Shown piece by piece: positions 1-6,784 of a stretch of 8,759 nt of DNA. The DNA is from Flammeovirgaceae bacterium (GTDB lineage: Bacteria > Bacteroidota > Bacteroidia > Cytophagales > Cyclobacteriaceae), in the NCBI GenBank assembly GCA_947457025.1, contig CANGUI010000058.1, forward strand, positions 1-8,759. Reading direction: 5' to 3'. The position numbers and the translations under genes are program-made. The stretch's first letter is position 1; the number at the start of each line of letters is the position of its first letter. Under the pieces are notes generated by a model, which was given only the letters and a program-made list of their open reading frames with translations, was not told the origin of the DNA and did no database searches.

Positions 1-978
1 GCTCACGTCGCTTACCGGGCCCTGAAGGGTGACGAAATTTCCCACCATGCTGTTGCGCAGCTGAGCATCGCGGATCACCGTATTTTTCTGGATGATGCTG
101 TTGCTGATGCGTGAGTCGGAGATCGTGGTGTTTTCACCTACCGACACGTGGGGCCCGATTACTGAATTTTCGATCACGGCACCGGCGCCCACAAAACACG
201 GACTCAGAATCACCGCGTTGCGCAACGTGGCCTGTGGTGACACGAGATCCTGCCCTTGGATGATCTCCAGGTAGCGCTGGTTGGTCTGCACCATCACTTC
301 TTTGTTGCCGCAGTCAAGCCACTCCTCCACTTGCCCCGGCACAAGGCGGGCTCCCTTTTTCCGGAGGTTTTCCAGCGCTGACGTGAACTGGTATTCGCCC
401 TTCTCGCGGATGTCATGATCGATCAGGTATTGCATCTCCTGCCTGAGGGCGGCACCATCGCGGAAATAGTAGATGCCGATGATGGCCAGATCGGAAACAA
501 AGGAAGACGGCTTCTCCACCAGTGCCGTGATGCTGCCGGCAGCATCAAGTTTCACCACGCCAAACTGGCCGGGATCTTTCACCTGCTGCACCCAGATGAT
601 GCCGTCTTCCGCCGTGTTCAGCTTGAAGTTCGCCCGGAACAACGTGTCGGCAAACGCCACAATCACCTTACCGGTAAACAACTCTTGCGCAAACAGCAGC
701 GCATGCGAGATGCCAAGCGCCTCCTGCTGGTAGTAAATTTTTCCAACGGCCCCCACTGCGCCGGCCACGGCAATCAAATCCTGCTCCACCTGTTTGCCGA
801 AAGATGGATGGATGATGAAGCCGATGTGTTCAATCTTTTCGGGGCAGACCTTGGCGATGTCTTCCACCAGGCGATGGACAATCGGCTTGCCCGCAACCGG
901 CAGCAGTGGCTTGGCGGTGGTGAGGGTATGCGGCCGCAGGCGCTTGCCCAGGCCGGCCATGGGTATGACGATGTTCAT
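1..978 (-). CDS. Sugar-phosphate nucleotidyltransferase (NDP-sugar synthase), C-terminus cut by window edge
   Basis: The visible 326 residues fit an enzyme that joins a sugar 1-phosphate to a nucleoside triphosphate to give an activated NDP-sugar in the cytoplasm. Residues 1-25 carry the family signature, MNIVIPMAGLGKRLRPHT followed by KP at 23-24. VIVAFADTLF near 105-114 sits where the metal-binding Asp is expected, and VEKP lies at 154-157. WLDCGNKEVM (220-229) closes the catalytic domain. From about 246 on, irregular hexapeptide-like repeats rich in V/I (for example AVIENSVIG and SVGENTTIS) indicate a left-handed beta-helix tail, still running at the edge. The ATG at 978 is chosen because the signature starts directly there. 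The gene lies 32 bp after the flippase gene on the same strand, so co-transcription is likely. Substrate (glucose, mannose or another sugar; dTTP, GTP or UTP) cannot be told from the sequence. Family call is firm; exact specificity is open. Confidence 0.9.
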   Translation of the reverse strand, partial: MNIVIPMAGLGKRLRPHTLTTAKPLLPVAGKPIVHRLVEDIAKVCPEKIEHIGFIIHPSFGKQVEQDLIAVAGAVGAVGKIYYQQEALGISHALLFAQELFTGKVIVAFADTLFRANFKLNTAEDGIIWVQQVKDPGQFGVVKLDAAGSITALVEKPSSFVSDLAIIGIYYFRDGAALRQEMQYLIDHDIREKGEYQFTSALENLRKKGARLVPGQVEEWLDCGNKEVMVQTNQRYLEIIQGQDLVSPQATLRNAVILSPCFVGAGAVIENSVIGPHVSVGENTTISDSRISNSIIQKNTVIRDAQLRNSMVGNFVTLQGPVSDVS

Positions 979-1010
979 TGCGTTGAATGATTATCCCGAA
1001 AGGTACGAAA

Positions 1011-2450
1011 TCAAGTTACGTGTTTGCGAAATTCCCGCCATTCAAACCCGACCACAACGGCCACAAACACCACACACAGCAGGCCGTGAAACAGGGCGGC
1101 CGCTACCTGGGAGGAAAAGCTGAAACGGGCAGAAAGCAAAATCAGGCCAAGGGCCAGGCCCAGGTACGCAAGTGCGGGCCAGATCCGGTATGGGATCGGA
1201 AAATACCGCTGCCCGAATACATAGCACGTAACCATCATGAACGCACTGCTGGCGAGCGTAACCCAGGCGCTGCCGTAGTAGCCTGCCAGCGGAATCAGCG
1301 CGTAGTTGCCGGCCACAGTCACCACTGCACCTCCCACCGTAAACCAGGTGCCGAAATGCGTGCGGTCGGTCACTTTAAACCAAACCGAGAAATTATAGTA
1401 CACGCCCATAAACAGGTACGCCACCAACAGGATCACCACCACGCCCAGCCCCTCGTAATATGAGCTCGATCCGAGCAGATGCTTGAGGATGTCGAGGTTA
1501 ACTGTCACGGCAAGCACAATAAATGCCCCCGCTATCACGAAGTAATGGTTGACCCGCGCGAAAAGTTCGGGCGACTTCTTGTCGGATGCCTGGGCGAAAA
1601 AGAAGGGCTCTGCGGCATAGCGGAAAGCCATCACCACCAGGTTCATGAACACCGCATATTTGTAGCAGGCGCCAAAAATCCCCAGCGCATACTGAGCCGA
1701 CTGGCCCTGGAAGTCGGGTGGCCACCACCACTCGATCGACATGCGGGAAAACAACTCATGAATCATGCCGGCCACTCCGATCAGCATCACCGGATAGGCG
1801 TAGCGGATCATCGCACGCGAATCGGTGGTATCCCATGCCGGGCGCCACCCAAACACATTGCGAAACTGAAACAGGATGAACAATGAGTTGGCCAGCAGGT
1901 TCGCCAGCAGCACGTAGCCCACCCCAACGGAGGGATCAAAAAACAAATAGAGAAATGCGTAGTTCAGGGTTACCAATACCAGCACATTGATGATTTTTGC
2001 AACCGAAAACAGCAGCGCCTTTTTTTCCTGACGCCAGCGCGCGAATGGAATCGCTACGATGGCATCCAGCAGGATCACCCCCACGAGGTAGTAAACAAAC
2101 TCCGGATGATCCGGCACACCCCAGGCCGCTGCCAACGGCTCGGCACTCAGCCATAACACGGCCGCCAGCGGCACGGAAATTCCCAGCACCAATGTCTGCG
2201 CCAGCTGAAAAACACGCTCGGCCGACGCTCCCGGTTTGTTGGCAAACCGAAAATATGCGGTCTCCATGCCGAACATGAATAGCACATTTAAAAAGCCGGC
2301 ATACGCATAGAGGTTGGTAATCACCCCATACGCTTCTTCATTGAAAACGCGCGTATGGGGCACCACCAAAATGAAGTTGATCAGCCGGGGAATGATGGTT
2401 CCCAGTCCGTAAATGGCTGTTTCAGATGCCAATCGAACAATTTTTCCCAT
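1011..2450 (-). CDS. Polysaccharide flippase, MOP/MATE-like superfamily (Wzx-type)
   Basis: This 479-residue integral membrane protein most likely flips lipid-linked oligosaccharide units across the inner membrane for O-antigen, capsule or exopolysaccharide assembly. About 14 hydrophobic segments can be seen by eye, roughly at 11-31, 45-62, 82-102, 117-137, 148-170, 176-196, 216-231, 255-275, 301-320, 333-353, 368-388, 393-413, 421-440 and 448-468, which is the usual topology of the family. The N-terminus, with SETAIYGLGTIIPRLINF followed by a short loop and NLYAYAGFLNVLF, resembles polysaccharide biosynthesis proteins of Bacteroidota. The ATG at 2450 puts the first membrane segment about 10 residues in, as expected. 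The sugar nucleotidyltransferase gene follows after 32 bp, which supports a polysaccharide role. No glycosyltransferase or polymerase gene is visible, so the cargo is unknown. A 129-bp gap separates it from the upstream dehydrogenase gene. Confidence 0.88.
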   Translation of the reverse strand: MGKIVRLASETAIYGLGTIIPRLINFILVVPHTRVFNEEAYGVITNLYAYAGFLNVLFMFGMETAYFRFANKPGASAERVFQLAQTLVLGISVPLAAVLWLSAEPLAAAWGVPDHPEFVYYLVGVILLDAIVAIPFARWRQEKKALLFSVAKIINVLVLVTLNYAFLYLFFDPSVGVGYVLLANLLANSLFILFQFRNVFGWRPAWDTTDSRAMIRYAYPVMLIGVAGMIHELFSRMSIEWWWPPDFQGQSAQYALGIFGACYKYAVFMNLVVMAFRYAAEPFFFAQASDKKSPELFARVNHYFVIAGAFIVLAVTVNLDILKHLLGSSSYYEGLGVVVILLVAYLFMGVYYNFSVWFKVTDRTHFGTWFTVGGAVVTVAGNYALIPLAGYYGSAWVTLASSAFMMVTCYVFGQRYFPIPYRIWPALAYLGLALGLILLSARFSFSSQVAAALFHGLLCVVFVAVVVGFEWREFRKHVT

Positions 2451-2579
2451 CAGTGTGAAATGGGTTGAAGGTCAGTAGGCTCGGTCGTCATGGTTCCAGA
2501 TCGTAAAGTAACGCTGCGCGGGCAATCTGTTAAGGGGCGCGCCCGATTTTTTGCGCACCTGCGCGAACCGCTTCATCCC
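2451..2579. other. Intergenic gap between dehydrogenase and flippase genes
   Basis: This 129-bp stretch holds two short inverted repeats: GGGCGCGCCC (2535-2544), followed on the plus strand by ATTTTTT, and GCGCA-CC-TGCGC (2553-2564). For the minus-strand genes the T-run is on the wrong side, so this is not a clear terminator for the dehydrogenase transcript. I see no convincing promoter for the flippase gene. Whether the three minus-strand genes form one transcript or two is therefore undecided. Confidence 0.5.
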
Positions 2580-3530
2580 TCAGGCCGGCACACGTGCCAG
2601 GTTCGTCAGCATTTCAATGGTCATCTCCTCCAACCCAAACTGATGGCGCCAGCCCCAGTGCTCCCGCGCCGGCCGGTCATCGATAGACTTCGGCCAGGAG
2701 TCGGCAATCGCCTGCCGGAAATCCGGCTGATAGGCAATGGTAAACTCGGGCACGTGTTTTTGAATGGTAGCTGCCACCTGAGCCGGGCAAAAGCTCATGG
2801 CCGATACGTTGTAGCTGCTGCGGATCTTCACCTGCTCGGCCGGCGCCTCCATCAGATCTAACGTTGCTTTCACGGCATCGCTCATGTACATCATCGGCAG
2901 GTAGGTGTCGGGGGCCAGGAAACAGGTATACGTTTTCTCGCGAATGGCCTTGAAAAAGATGTCCACGGCGTAATCGGTCGTGCCACCGCCGGGCGGGGTT
3001 TTCCATCCGATGATGCCCGGGTAGCGGAGGCTGCGCACATCCACTCCATAGCGCCGGAAATAATACTCACACCACCGCTCGCCGGCCAGTTTGGTAATAC
3101 CATACACCGTGGTCGGGTCCATGATGGTGTCCTGTGGGGTGTTCCCCTTCGGGGTGGTTGGCCCAAAGGCAGCGATTGAGCTCGGCCAGTATACTTTGTG
3201 CAGGTTCAACTCGAGGGCTGCCTCCAACACAAACAGCAGGCTCTCCATGTTCAGCTTCCAGGCCCAGCGCGGATCTTTCTCGCCCGTGGCCGAGAGCAGC
3301 GCCGCCAGGTGATACACCTGCGTAATCTCATGCCGCTTGAGGAGCTCAAATAACTTGTCGCGCTGCATGACGTCCAGTTTTTCGTAGCGCCCTTCCTTTA
3401 AAATCCCCTGCGGGTCTTTGATGTCCGAGGCAATCACGTTGTCCTGGCCATAAATGCGCCATAAGCCCTGCGTCAGTTCAGCGCCCAGCTGCCCCCCGGC
3501 CCCGATTAGCAATACTTTTGTTTTTTTCAT
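2580..3530 (-). CDS. L-threonine 3-dehydrogenase, short-chain dehydrogenase (epimerase-like) type
   Basis: This 316-residue cytoplasmic enzyme should oxidise L-threonine with NAD+ to L-2-amino-3-oxobutanoate, the substrate of the Kbl enzyme encoded divergently nearby. The N-terminal Rossmann motif is GAGGQLG (10-16), with the acidic end of the NAD site in SDIKDP (35-40). The catalytic pair is Y143 and K147 in VYGITK, with Ser117/Ser118 in the expected preceding position. The stretch RYPGIIGWKTPPGGGTTDYA (169-188) and LPMMYMSDAV (211-220) are hallmarks of the UDP-galactose-epimerase-like threonine dehydrogenases, not of the zinc-dependent E. coli Tdh. The start is set at the ATG at 3530 (MKKTKVLLIG). 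A longer reading from 3620 adds 30 basic, proline-rich residues encoded by the GC-rich repeat and is rejected. A weak TAACTTCG promoter-like element lies just upstream. Specificity rests on motifs and on the kbl neighbour. Confidence 0.92.
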   Translation of the reverse strand: MKKTKVLLIGAGGQLGAELTQGLWRIYGQDNVIASDIKDPQGILKEGRYEKLDVMQRDKLFELLKRHEITQVYHLAALLSATGEKDPRWAWKLNMESLLFVLEAALELNLHKVYWPSSIAAFGPTTPKGNTPQDTIMDPTTVYGITKLAGERWCEYYFRRYGVDVRSLRYPGIIGWKTPPGGGTTDYAVDIFFKAIREKTYTCFLAPDTYLPMMYMSDAVKATLDLMEAPAEQVKIRSSYNVSAMSFCPAQVAATIQKHVPEFTIAYQPDFRQAIADSWPKSIDDRPAREHWGWRHQFGLEEMTIEMLTNLARVPA

Positions 3531-3551
3531 CGTTTCAAACGAATGAGGGCG

Positions 3552-3559
3552 CGAAGTTA
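3552..3559 (-). promoter_or_regulatory. Possible -7 element for the threonine dehydrogenase gene
   Basis: Read on the minus strand this is TAACTTCG, one mismatch from the Bacteroidota -7 consensus TAnnTTTG. It ends 21 bp before the ATG at 3530, which would give a 5' leader of roughly 15 bases. I find no TTTG at the expected -33 distance, so the call is tentative. Confidence 0.4.
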
Positions 3560-3587
3560 ATCGAAATGGTGTAAACCGGTCGGGATG

Positions 3588-3720
3588 TGGAGGCAGCCCC
3601 CGGGCCCGCCCCCGCTCCATCCGCGCCGGCCCGGGCCGGGCTTTCGCTGCTACTCCTCCCCCGGGGCGCGCCCCGGGGTGCGGGGTATCCGCTCAATCCC
3701 TGGCTGAAATGCCCCCACCG
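3588..3720. repeat. GC-rich inverted-repeat element (REP-like) with a 20-bp perfect palindrome
   Basis: Several self-complementary blocks are packed into about 130 bp. CGGGCCCG lies at 3601-3608, a 14-bp perfect palindrome CCGGCCCGGGCCGG at 3626-3639, and a 20-bp perfect palindrome CCCCGGGGCGCGCCCCGGGG at 3659-3678. On the minus strand the hairpin is flanked by GAGCGGATA (3686-3694) and GTAGCAGCGAAAGCCCG (3637-3653). From memory, blocks of this kind recur around hairpins in intergenic repeats of Bacteroidota genomes, but I could not check this. The element lies between two divergent genes and does not look like coding sequence. It could be a dispersed repeat, a transcription-blocking structure or both. 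The outer limits are approximate. Confidence 0.6.
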
Positions 3721-3758
3721 CCCCACGGCCGCACCCTGCAAACATCACCCGTTTCTTG

Positions 3759-3766
3759 TAGCTTTG
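3759..3766 (+). promoter_or_regulatory. Promoter -7 element upstream of the small gene and kbl
   Basis: TAGCTTTG matches the Bacteroidota -7 consensus TAnnTTTG at every fixed position. It ends 8 bp before the ATG at 3775, so transcription would start almost at the start codon and the mRNA would be leaderless or nearly so. A TTTG at -33 is not visible, so promoter strength cannot be judged. It is the best candidate promoter for the small gene and kbl together. Confidence 0.55.
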
Positions 3767-3774
3767 CCCATCGC

Positions 3775-4020
3775 ATGACCTTCGAAGAGTACCTCTCCTC
3801 CAAATCCATCGACAGCGGGAAATTTCGCGCGGCCGAACCGCTGCGGTGGGAGGAGTGGCGCACGCAGTTTGACCTCATGCACCCCAACAGCTTTACGGCC
3901 CGCTACCTCTACCTCATCAACCCCACGCGCAGAAAATACCACTGCCCGCTGCCGCCGGCAGCCGGGAAGCAACCGGCCCCGGAGCGGGCCGCACCAATAA
4001 TGAAACCGAAAATATCCTGA
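3775..4020 (+). CDS. Small hypothetical protein upstream of kbl, 81 residues
   Basis: The predicted protein begins [17 protein letters not shown] and contains [20 protein letters not shown] (residues 20-39) and [10 protein letters not shown] (47-56). It has no signal peptide, membrane segment or known catalytic motif. I recall similar short Bacteroidota proteins ending near RRKYH, so residues 1-56 look like the true core, but I could not verify this. The following 25 residues are rich in Pro and Ala and are encoded by GC-rich inverted repeats (CTGCCG-C-CGGCAG at 3949-3961; CGGCCC/GGGCCG arms at 3974-3991), perhaps acquired from repeat sequence. The stop is 4 bp before the kbl start, so the two genes are probably co-transcribed and may be translationally coupled. 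The start at 3775 is supported by the promoter element just upstream; a longer in-frame reading from 3709 would run through that promoter. Function is unknown; a link to threonine or glycine metabolism is only positional. Confidence 0.7.
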   Translation: MTFEEYLSSKSIDSGKFRAAEPLRWEEWRTQFDLMHPNSFTARYLYLINPTRRKYHCPLPPAAGKQPAPERAAPIMKPKIS

Positions 4021-4024
4021 CGCT

Positions 4025-5227
4025 ATGTACCGCCAGCTACAACCGAAATTGGAACACGAACTGAACAGCATACGCGAAGCCGGACTGTTTAAAAAGGAAC
4101 GCATCATCGTCACGCCCCAGGGGGCGGAAATCCGCACCAGCGACGGACGCGAAGTAATCAACTTCTGCGCCAACAACTACCTCGGGCTTTCTTCCCATCC
4201 CCGCGTGCTCGAAGCCGCTAAACGCGCCATCGACACACACGGCTTCGGCATGTCGTCTGTTCGCTTCATCTGCGGCACGCAGGATAACCACAAAGAACTG
4301 GAGCACCGGATATCCGAATTTCTCGGCACGGAAGATACCATCCTCTACGCTGCGGCCTTCGATGCCAATGGCGGCGTGTTCGAGCCGCTGCTGGGCGCTG
4401 CTGATGCCATCGTCAGCGATGAGCTCAACCACGCATCCATCATCGATGGCATCCGCCTTTGCAAGGCCATGCGCTACCGCTACAAGCACAACGACATGAA
4501 CGACCTCGAGGTGCAGCTCAAAGCAGCCCGCACCGCCGGGGCCGCGCAAATTCTGATTGTTACCGACGGCGCCTTTTCCATGGATGGCACCATCGCCCAA
4601 CTCGACCAGATCGTCAACCTCGCCAACCGCTACGAGGCGCTCGTTATGACGGACGAGTGTCACGCCACCGGCTTCCTCGGAAAAACAGGGCGCGGTGTAC
4701 CCGAATACCGCGGCGTACATGGCCAGGTGGAAATTGTTACCGGCACGCTCGGCAAGGCCCTGGGTGGCGCCTCCGGCGGCTTTACGTCCGGTAAGAAAGA
4801 AATCATCGAACTGCTGCGCCAGCGGTCGCGGCCCTACCTGTTTTCCAACACGCTCGCTCCGTCTATCACCGGTGCCTCAATCGAGGTGTTTAAGATGCTT
4901 TCCGAAACCACTGCGCTGCGCGACAAACTCGAGCACAATACCCGCTATTTCCGCGAGGCCATGACGCAGGCTGGATTCGACATCAAGCCGGGCGAGCATC
5001 CCATCGTGCCAATTATGTTGTACGATGCGCCCCTGGCGCAGCAAATGGCTGAGCAGTTGCTCGCCAAAGGGATTTATGTAGTCGGGTTTTTCTACCCGGT
5101 CGTGCCGAAAGGCCAGGCCCGAATCCGCGTGCAGCTTTCCGCCGCCCACGAGCGCCACCACCTCGATCAAGCCATTGCTGCCTTTACCGATGCCGGCCAC
5201 AGCCTCGGCGTTCTCAAGCCTAAATGA
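4025..5227 (+). CDS. kbl: Glycine C-acetyltransferase (2-amino-3-ketobutyrate CoA ligase)
   Basis: This 400-residue pyridoxal-phosphate enzyme cleaves 2-amino-3-oxobutanoate with CoA to glycine and acetyl-CoA, the second step of threonine breakdown after threonine dehydrogenase. It belongs to the alpha-oxoamine synthase family, and its length matches E. coli Kbl (398). The PLP-binding lysine is K244 in [26 protein letters not shown] contains H136, which stacks on the cofactor. DECHATG (210-216) supplies D210 and H213. [13 protein letters not shown] (47-59) and [19 protein letters not shown] are further family hallmarks. [10 protein letters not shown] together with [14 protein letters not shown] favours Kbl over serine palmitoyltransferase or the BioF and HemA relatives. 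It starts 4 bp after the small upstream gene, and the dehydrogenase for the first step lies on the opposite side of the intergenic repeat. No terminator is obvious downstream. Confidence 0.96.
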   Translation: MYRQLQPKLEHELNSIREAGLFKKERIIVTPQGAEIRTSDGREVINFCANNYLGLSSHPRVLEAAKRAIDTHGFGMSSVRFICGTQDNHKELEHRISEFLGTEDTILYAAAFDANGGVFEPLLGAADAIVSDELNHASIIDGIRLCKAMRYRYKHNDMNDLEVQLKAARTAGAAQILIVTDGAFSMDGTIAQLDQIVNLANRYEALVMTDECHATGFLGKTGRGVPEYRGVHGQVEIVTGTLGKALGGASGGFTSGKKEIIELLRQRSRPYLFSNTLAPSITGASIEVFKMLSETTALRDKLEHNTRYFREAMTQAGFDIKPGEHPIVPIMLYDAPLAQQMAEQLLAKGIYVVGFFYPVVPKGQARIRVQLSAAHERHHLDQAIAAFTDAGHSLGVLKPK

Positions 5228-5228
5228 C

Positions 5229-5291
5229 AATCGCAAATCAGAAATTATAAATCACAAATCATAAATCACACATCATAAATCCTCAATCCCG
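5229..5291. repeat. Heptanucleotide tandem repeat, nine units, consensus AATCAYA
   Basis: Beginning 2 bp after the kbl stop codon, the sequence falls into nine consecutive 7-base units with no indels. The central units read AATCACA, AATCATA and AATCACA; the outer ones differ by one to three bases, and the last two (AATCCTC, AATCCCG) decay at the right end. The block is AT-rich in GC-rich surroundings and has no coding potential. Such repeats usually arise by slippage and can vary in copy number. It lies 58 bp before the TPM-domain gene, so an effect on that gene's promoter spacing is possible but unsupported. Confidence 0.85.
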
Positions 5292-5349
5292 TCCGCTGTT
5301 TTCTCCCCACTCCGGAATTCGTAACGTACCCCTGATTTCCGGACAACCC

Positions 5350-6783
5350 ATGCTGCGGTGTTCTCTGCTTTTCGTGGTACTCGTCATTTCGCTGGCTACT
5401 CACGCCCAACCCTATACGCCGCACACGGTTCCGAATACCCGCGTGTCAGACAACTCGTGTGTAACCGATCCGGACGGGCTCCTCGACGCCGCTACGTTCT
5501 TTTCGATGGATACACTGCTGAAAGCAACAGAAAAGCAAACCACGGCGCAAGTGCAGGTGGTGATGCTGAAATCCATTGGCGATGCTTCCGAATTTGACTT
5601 CGCGCAGCAGGTGTTTGAGCTATGGGGCATCGGTCGCGCACGAAAAGACAATGGGTTGCTCGTGTTGTACGTGGCCGATCAGCGTGTCATCCGCTTCCAC
5701 CCCGGCTTTGGCCTGGAGGGCATTCTGCCCGATGCCACCTGCAAGCGTATTCAGATGGAAAAAATGGTGCCGCAATTCCGTGCGGGGGATGTCAATGGCG
5801 GCATGCTGGCAGGTGTGCAGGAAGTGGCGAACATCTTACGCAATCCCGCCTACGCGGAAGAGATTCGCGACGGCAGCCGCCCGGAAAGCTCCGACATTGA
5901 ATGGACACCCGAGGCAACCCAGGGTATCGGCATCATCATGTTTCCGGTCTGGCTGATCGTGTGTACCATCACGTATTTGGTCAGGCGAAAAACGGGCTTT
6001 GCAGATTCAGTCAATGCTACTGCGGTGGCACTGAACCTGGATTTTCGCAAGCGTGAATGGGTTTGGCTGTGGATCGTGATTCCGGCCTTCCTGATTCTCG
6101 GCCTGGCGCTGACGGGCAGCCTCTGGGCGCTGGCCATCGGCTTCTATGCATACCTCATCTTTCTCACGTTTTTGAAACGAGCCAAACTGCAGCGGCACAC
6201 CAAAGCCTACCTGGAGAAAGAGGAATATCACCTGCTTTACCAGCACTATCAGGATGAGCAGTGGTATTGGGTTTGGAAAGCCATTCTCTTTCCCCTGCCG
6301 TTTGCTTTCCTGATTTTTGATTACATCCAAACGCGGAAGTCATTTCGAACCCTGCCGCGCCCGTGTACGAAATGCCGCTCAAAAATGACGCGCCTGGATG
6401 AACAGGCAGACGATGCATTCCTGGCCCGCAACCAGATTTTCGAGGAAGGACTGAAGTCGGTCGACTACGATGTGTGGGCCTGTCCGTCGTGCGATGCCGT
6501 GCGTGTGGAAGCCTACCCAAACCGCTTTTCGAAATACGATGCCTGCCCCGCCTGTCGGACAGTAGCGTTCCATACGATCAGCACGAGCACGCTGGTTGCG
6601 GCCACCACGGCTTCCTCCGGACTTCGCGAGGTGATCAAGGGCTGCGGCTTTTGCAATCACCGGAAGAAGTTCACGGAAACAATCCCGCGGATTGTTTCCA
6701 GTTCCTCCTCGGGCGGTGGCAGCCGGGGTGGCAGTTTCGGGGGCGGCAGTTCGGGCGGAGGCGGTGCCAGCTCGCGCTGGTAG
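5350..6783 (+). CDS. TPM-domain membrane protein with four CxxC pairs and glycine-rich tail
   Basis: This 477-residue protein starts with a signal peptide (hydrophobic 3-16, likely cleavage near THA-Q at 19-20). A TPM domain (TLP18.3/Psb32/MOLO-1 family) follows at about 30-165, with VTDPDGLLDAATFFSMDTLL, ELWGIGRARKDNGLLVLYV and RFHPGFGLEGILPDATC as its typical blocks. Hydrophobic segments lie near 192-211, 238-256, 258-275 and 306-325. After these come four cysteine pairs: C339/C342, C378/C381, C399/C402 and C432/C435, suggesting two zinc ribbons. The protein ends in a Ser/Gly-rich tail (449-477) like that of YgcG-type proteins. TPM domains are thought to act in the envelope, some as phosphatases or in protein assembly and repair, but no function can be fixed here. 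The ATG at 5350 is supported by the signal peptide directly after it. The stop is one base from that of the opposing TerC gene. Confidence 0.85.
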   Translation: MLRCSLLFVVLVISLATHAQPYTPHTVPNTRVSDNSCVTDPDGLLDAATFFSMDTLLKATEKQTTAQVQVVMLKSIGDASEFDFAQQVFELWGIGRARKDNGLLVLYVADQRVIRFHPGFGLEGILPDATCKRIQMEKMVPQFRAGDVNGGMLAGVQEVANILRNPAYAEEIRDGSRPESSDIEWTPEATQGIGIIMFPVWLIVCTITYLVRRKTGFADSVNATAVALNLDFRKREWVWLWIVIPAFLILGLALTGSLWALAIGFYAYLIFLTFLKRAKLQRHTKAYLEKEEYHLLYQHYQDEQWYWVWKAILFPLPFAFLIFDYIQTRKSFRTLPRPCTKCRSKMTRLDEQADDAFLARNQIFEEGLKSVDYDVWACPSCDAVRVEAYPNRFSKYDACPACRTVAFHTISTSTLVAATTASSGLREVIKGCGFCNHRKKFTETIPRIVSSSSSGGGSRGGSFGGGSSGGGGASSRW

Positions 6784-6784
6784 G

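Noticed and set aside
415..990. Long plus-strand open frame of 191 codons
   Set aside because: It lies fully antisense to the nucleotidyltransferase, whose motifs are unmistakable; high GC content leaves open frames on the opposite strand. The protein has no recognisable domain.
2535..2551. GGGCGCGCCC followed by a T-run, a possible terminator on the plus strand
   Set aside because: There is no plus-strand gene to terminate; the palindrome has no loop, and the T-run is on the wrong side for the minus-strand operon.
3531..3620. N-terminal extension of the threonine dehydrogenase from an ATG at 3620
   Set aside because: The extra 30 residues are encoded by the GC-rich repeat and are not family-like; MKKTKVLLIG at 3530 is the natural start before the Rossmann motif.
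4037..4720. Minus-strand open frame of 227 codons inside kbl
   Set aside because: It is a shadow of kbl on the opposite strand, with no family motif or promoter of its own.
5229..5291. Possible CRISPR array
   Set aside because: The units are 7 bp and contiguous, with no spacers and no cas genes nearby.
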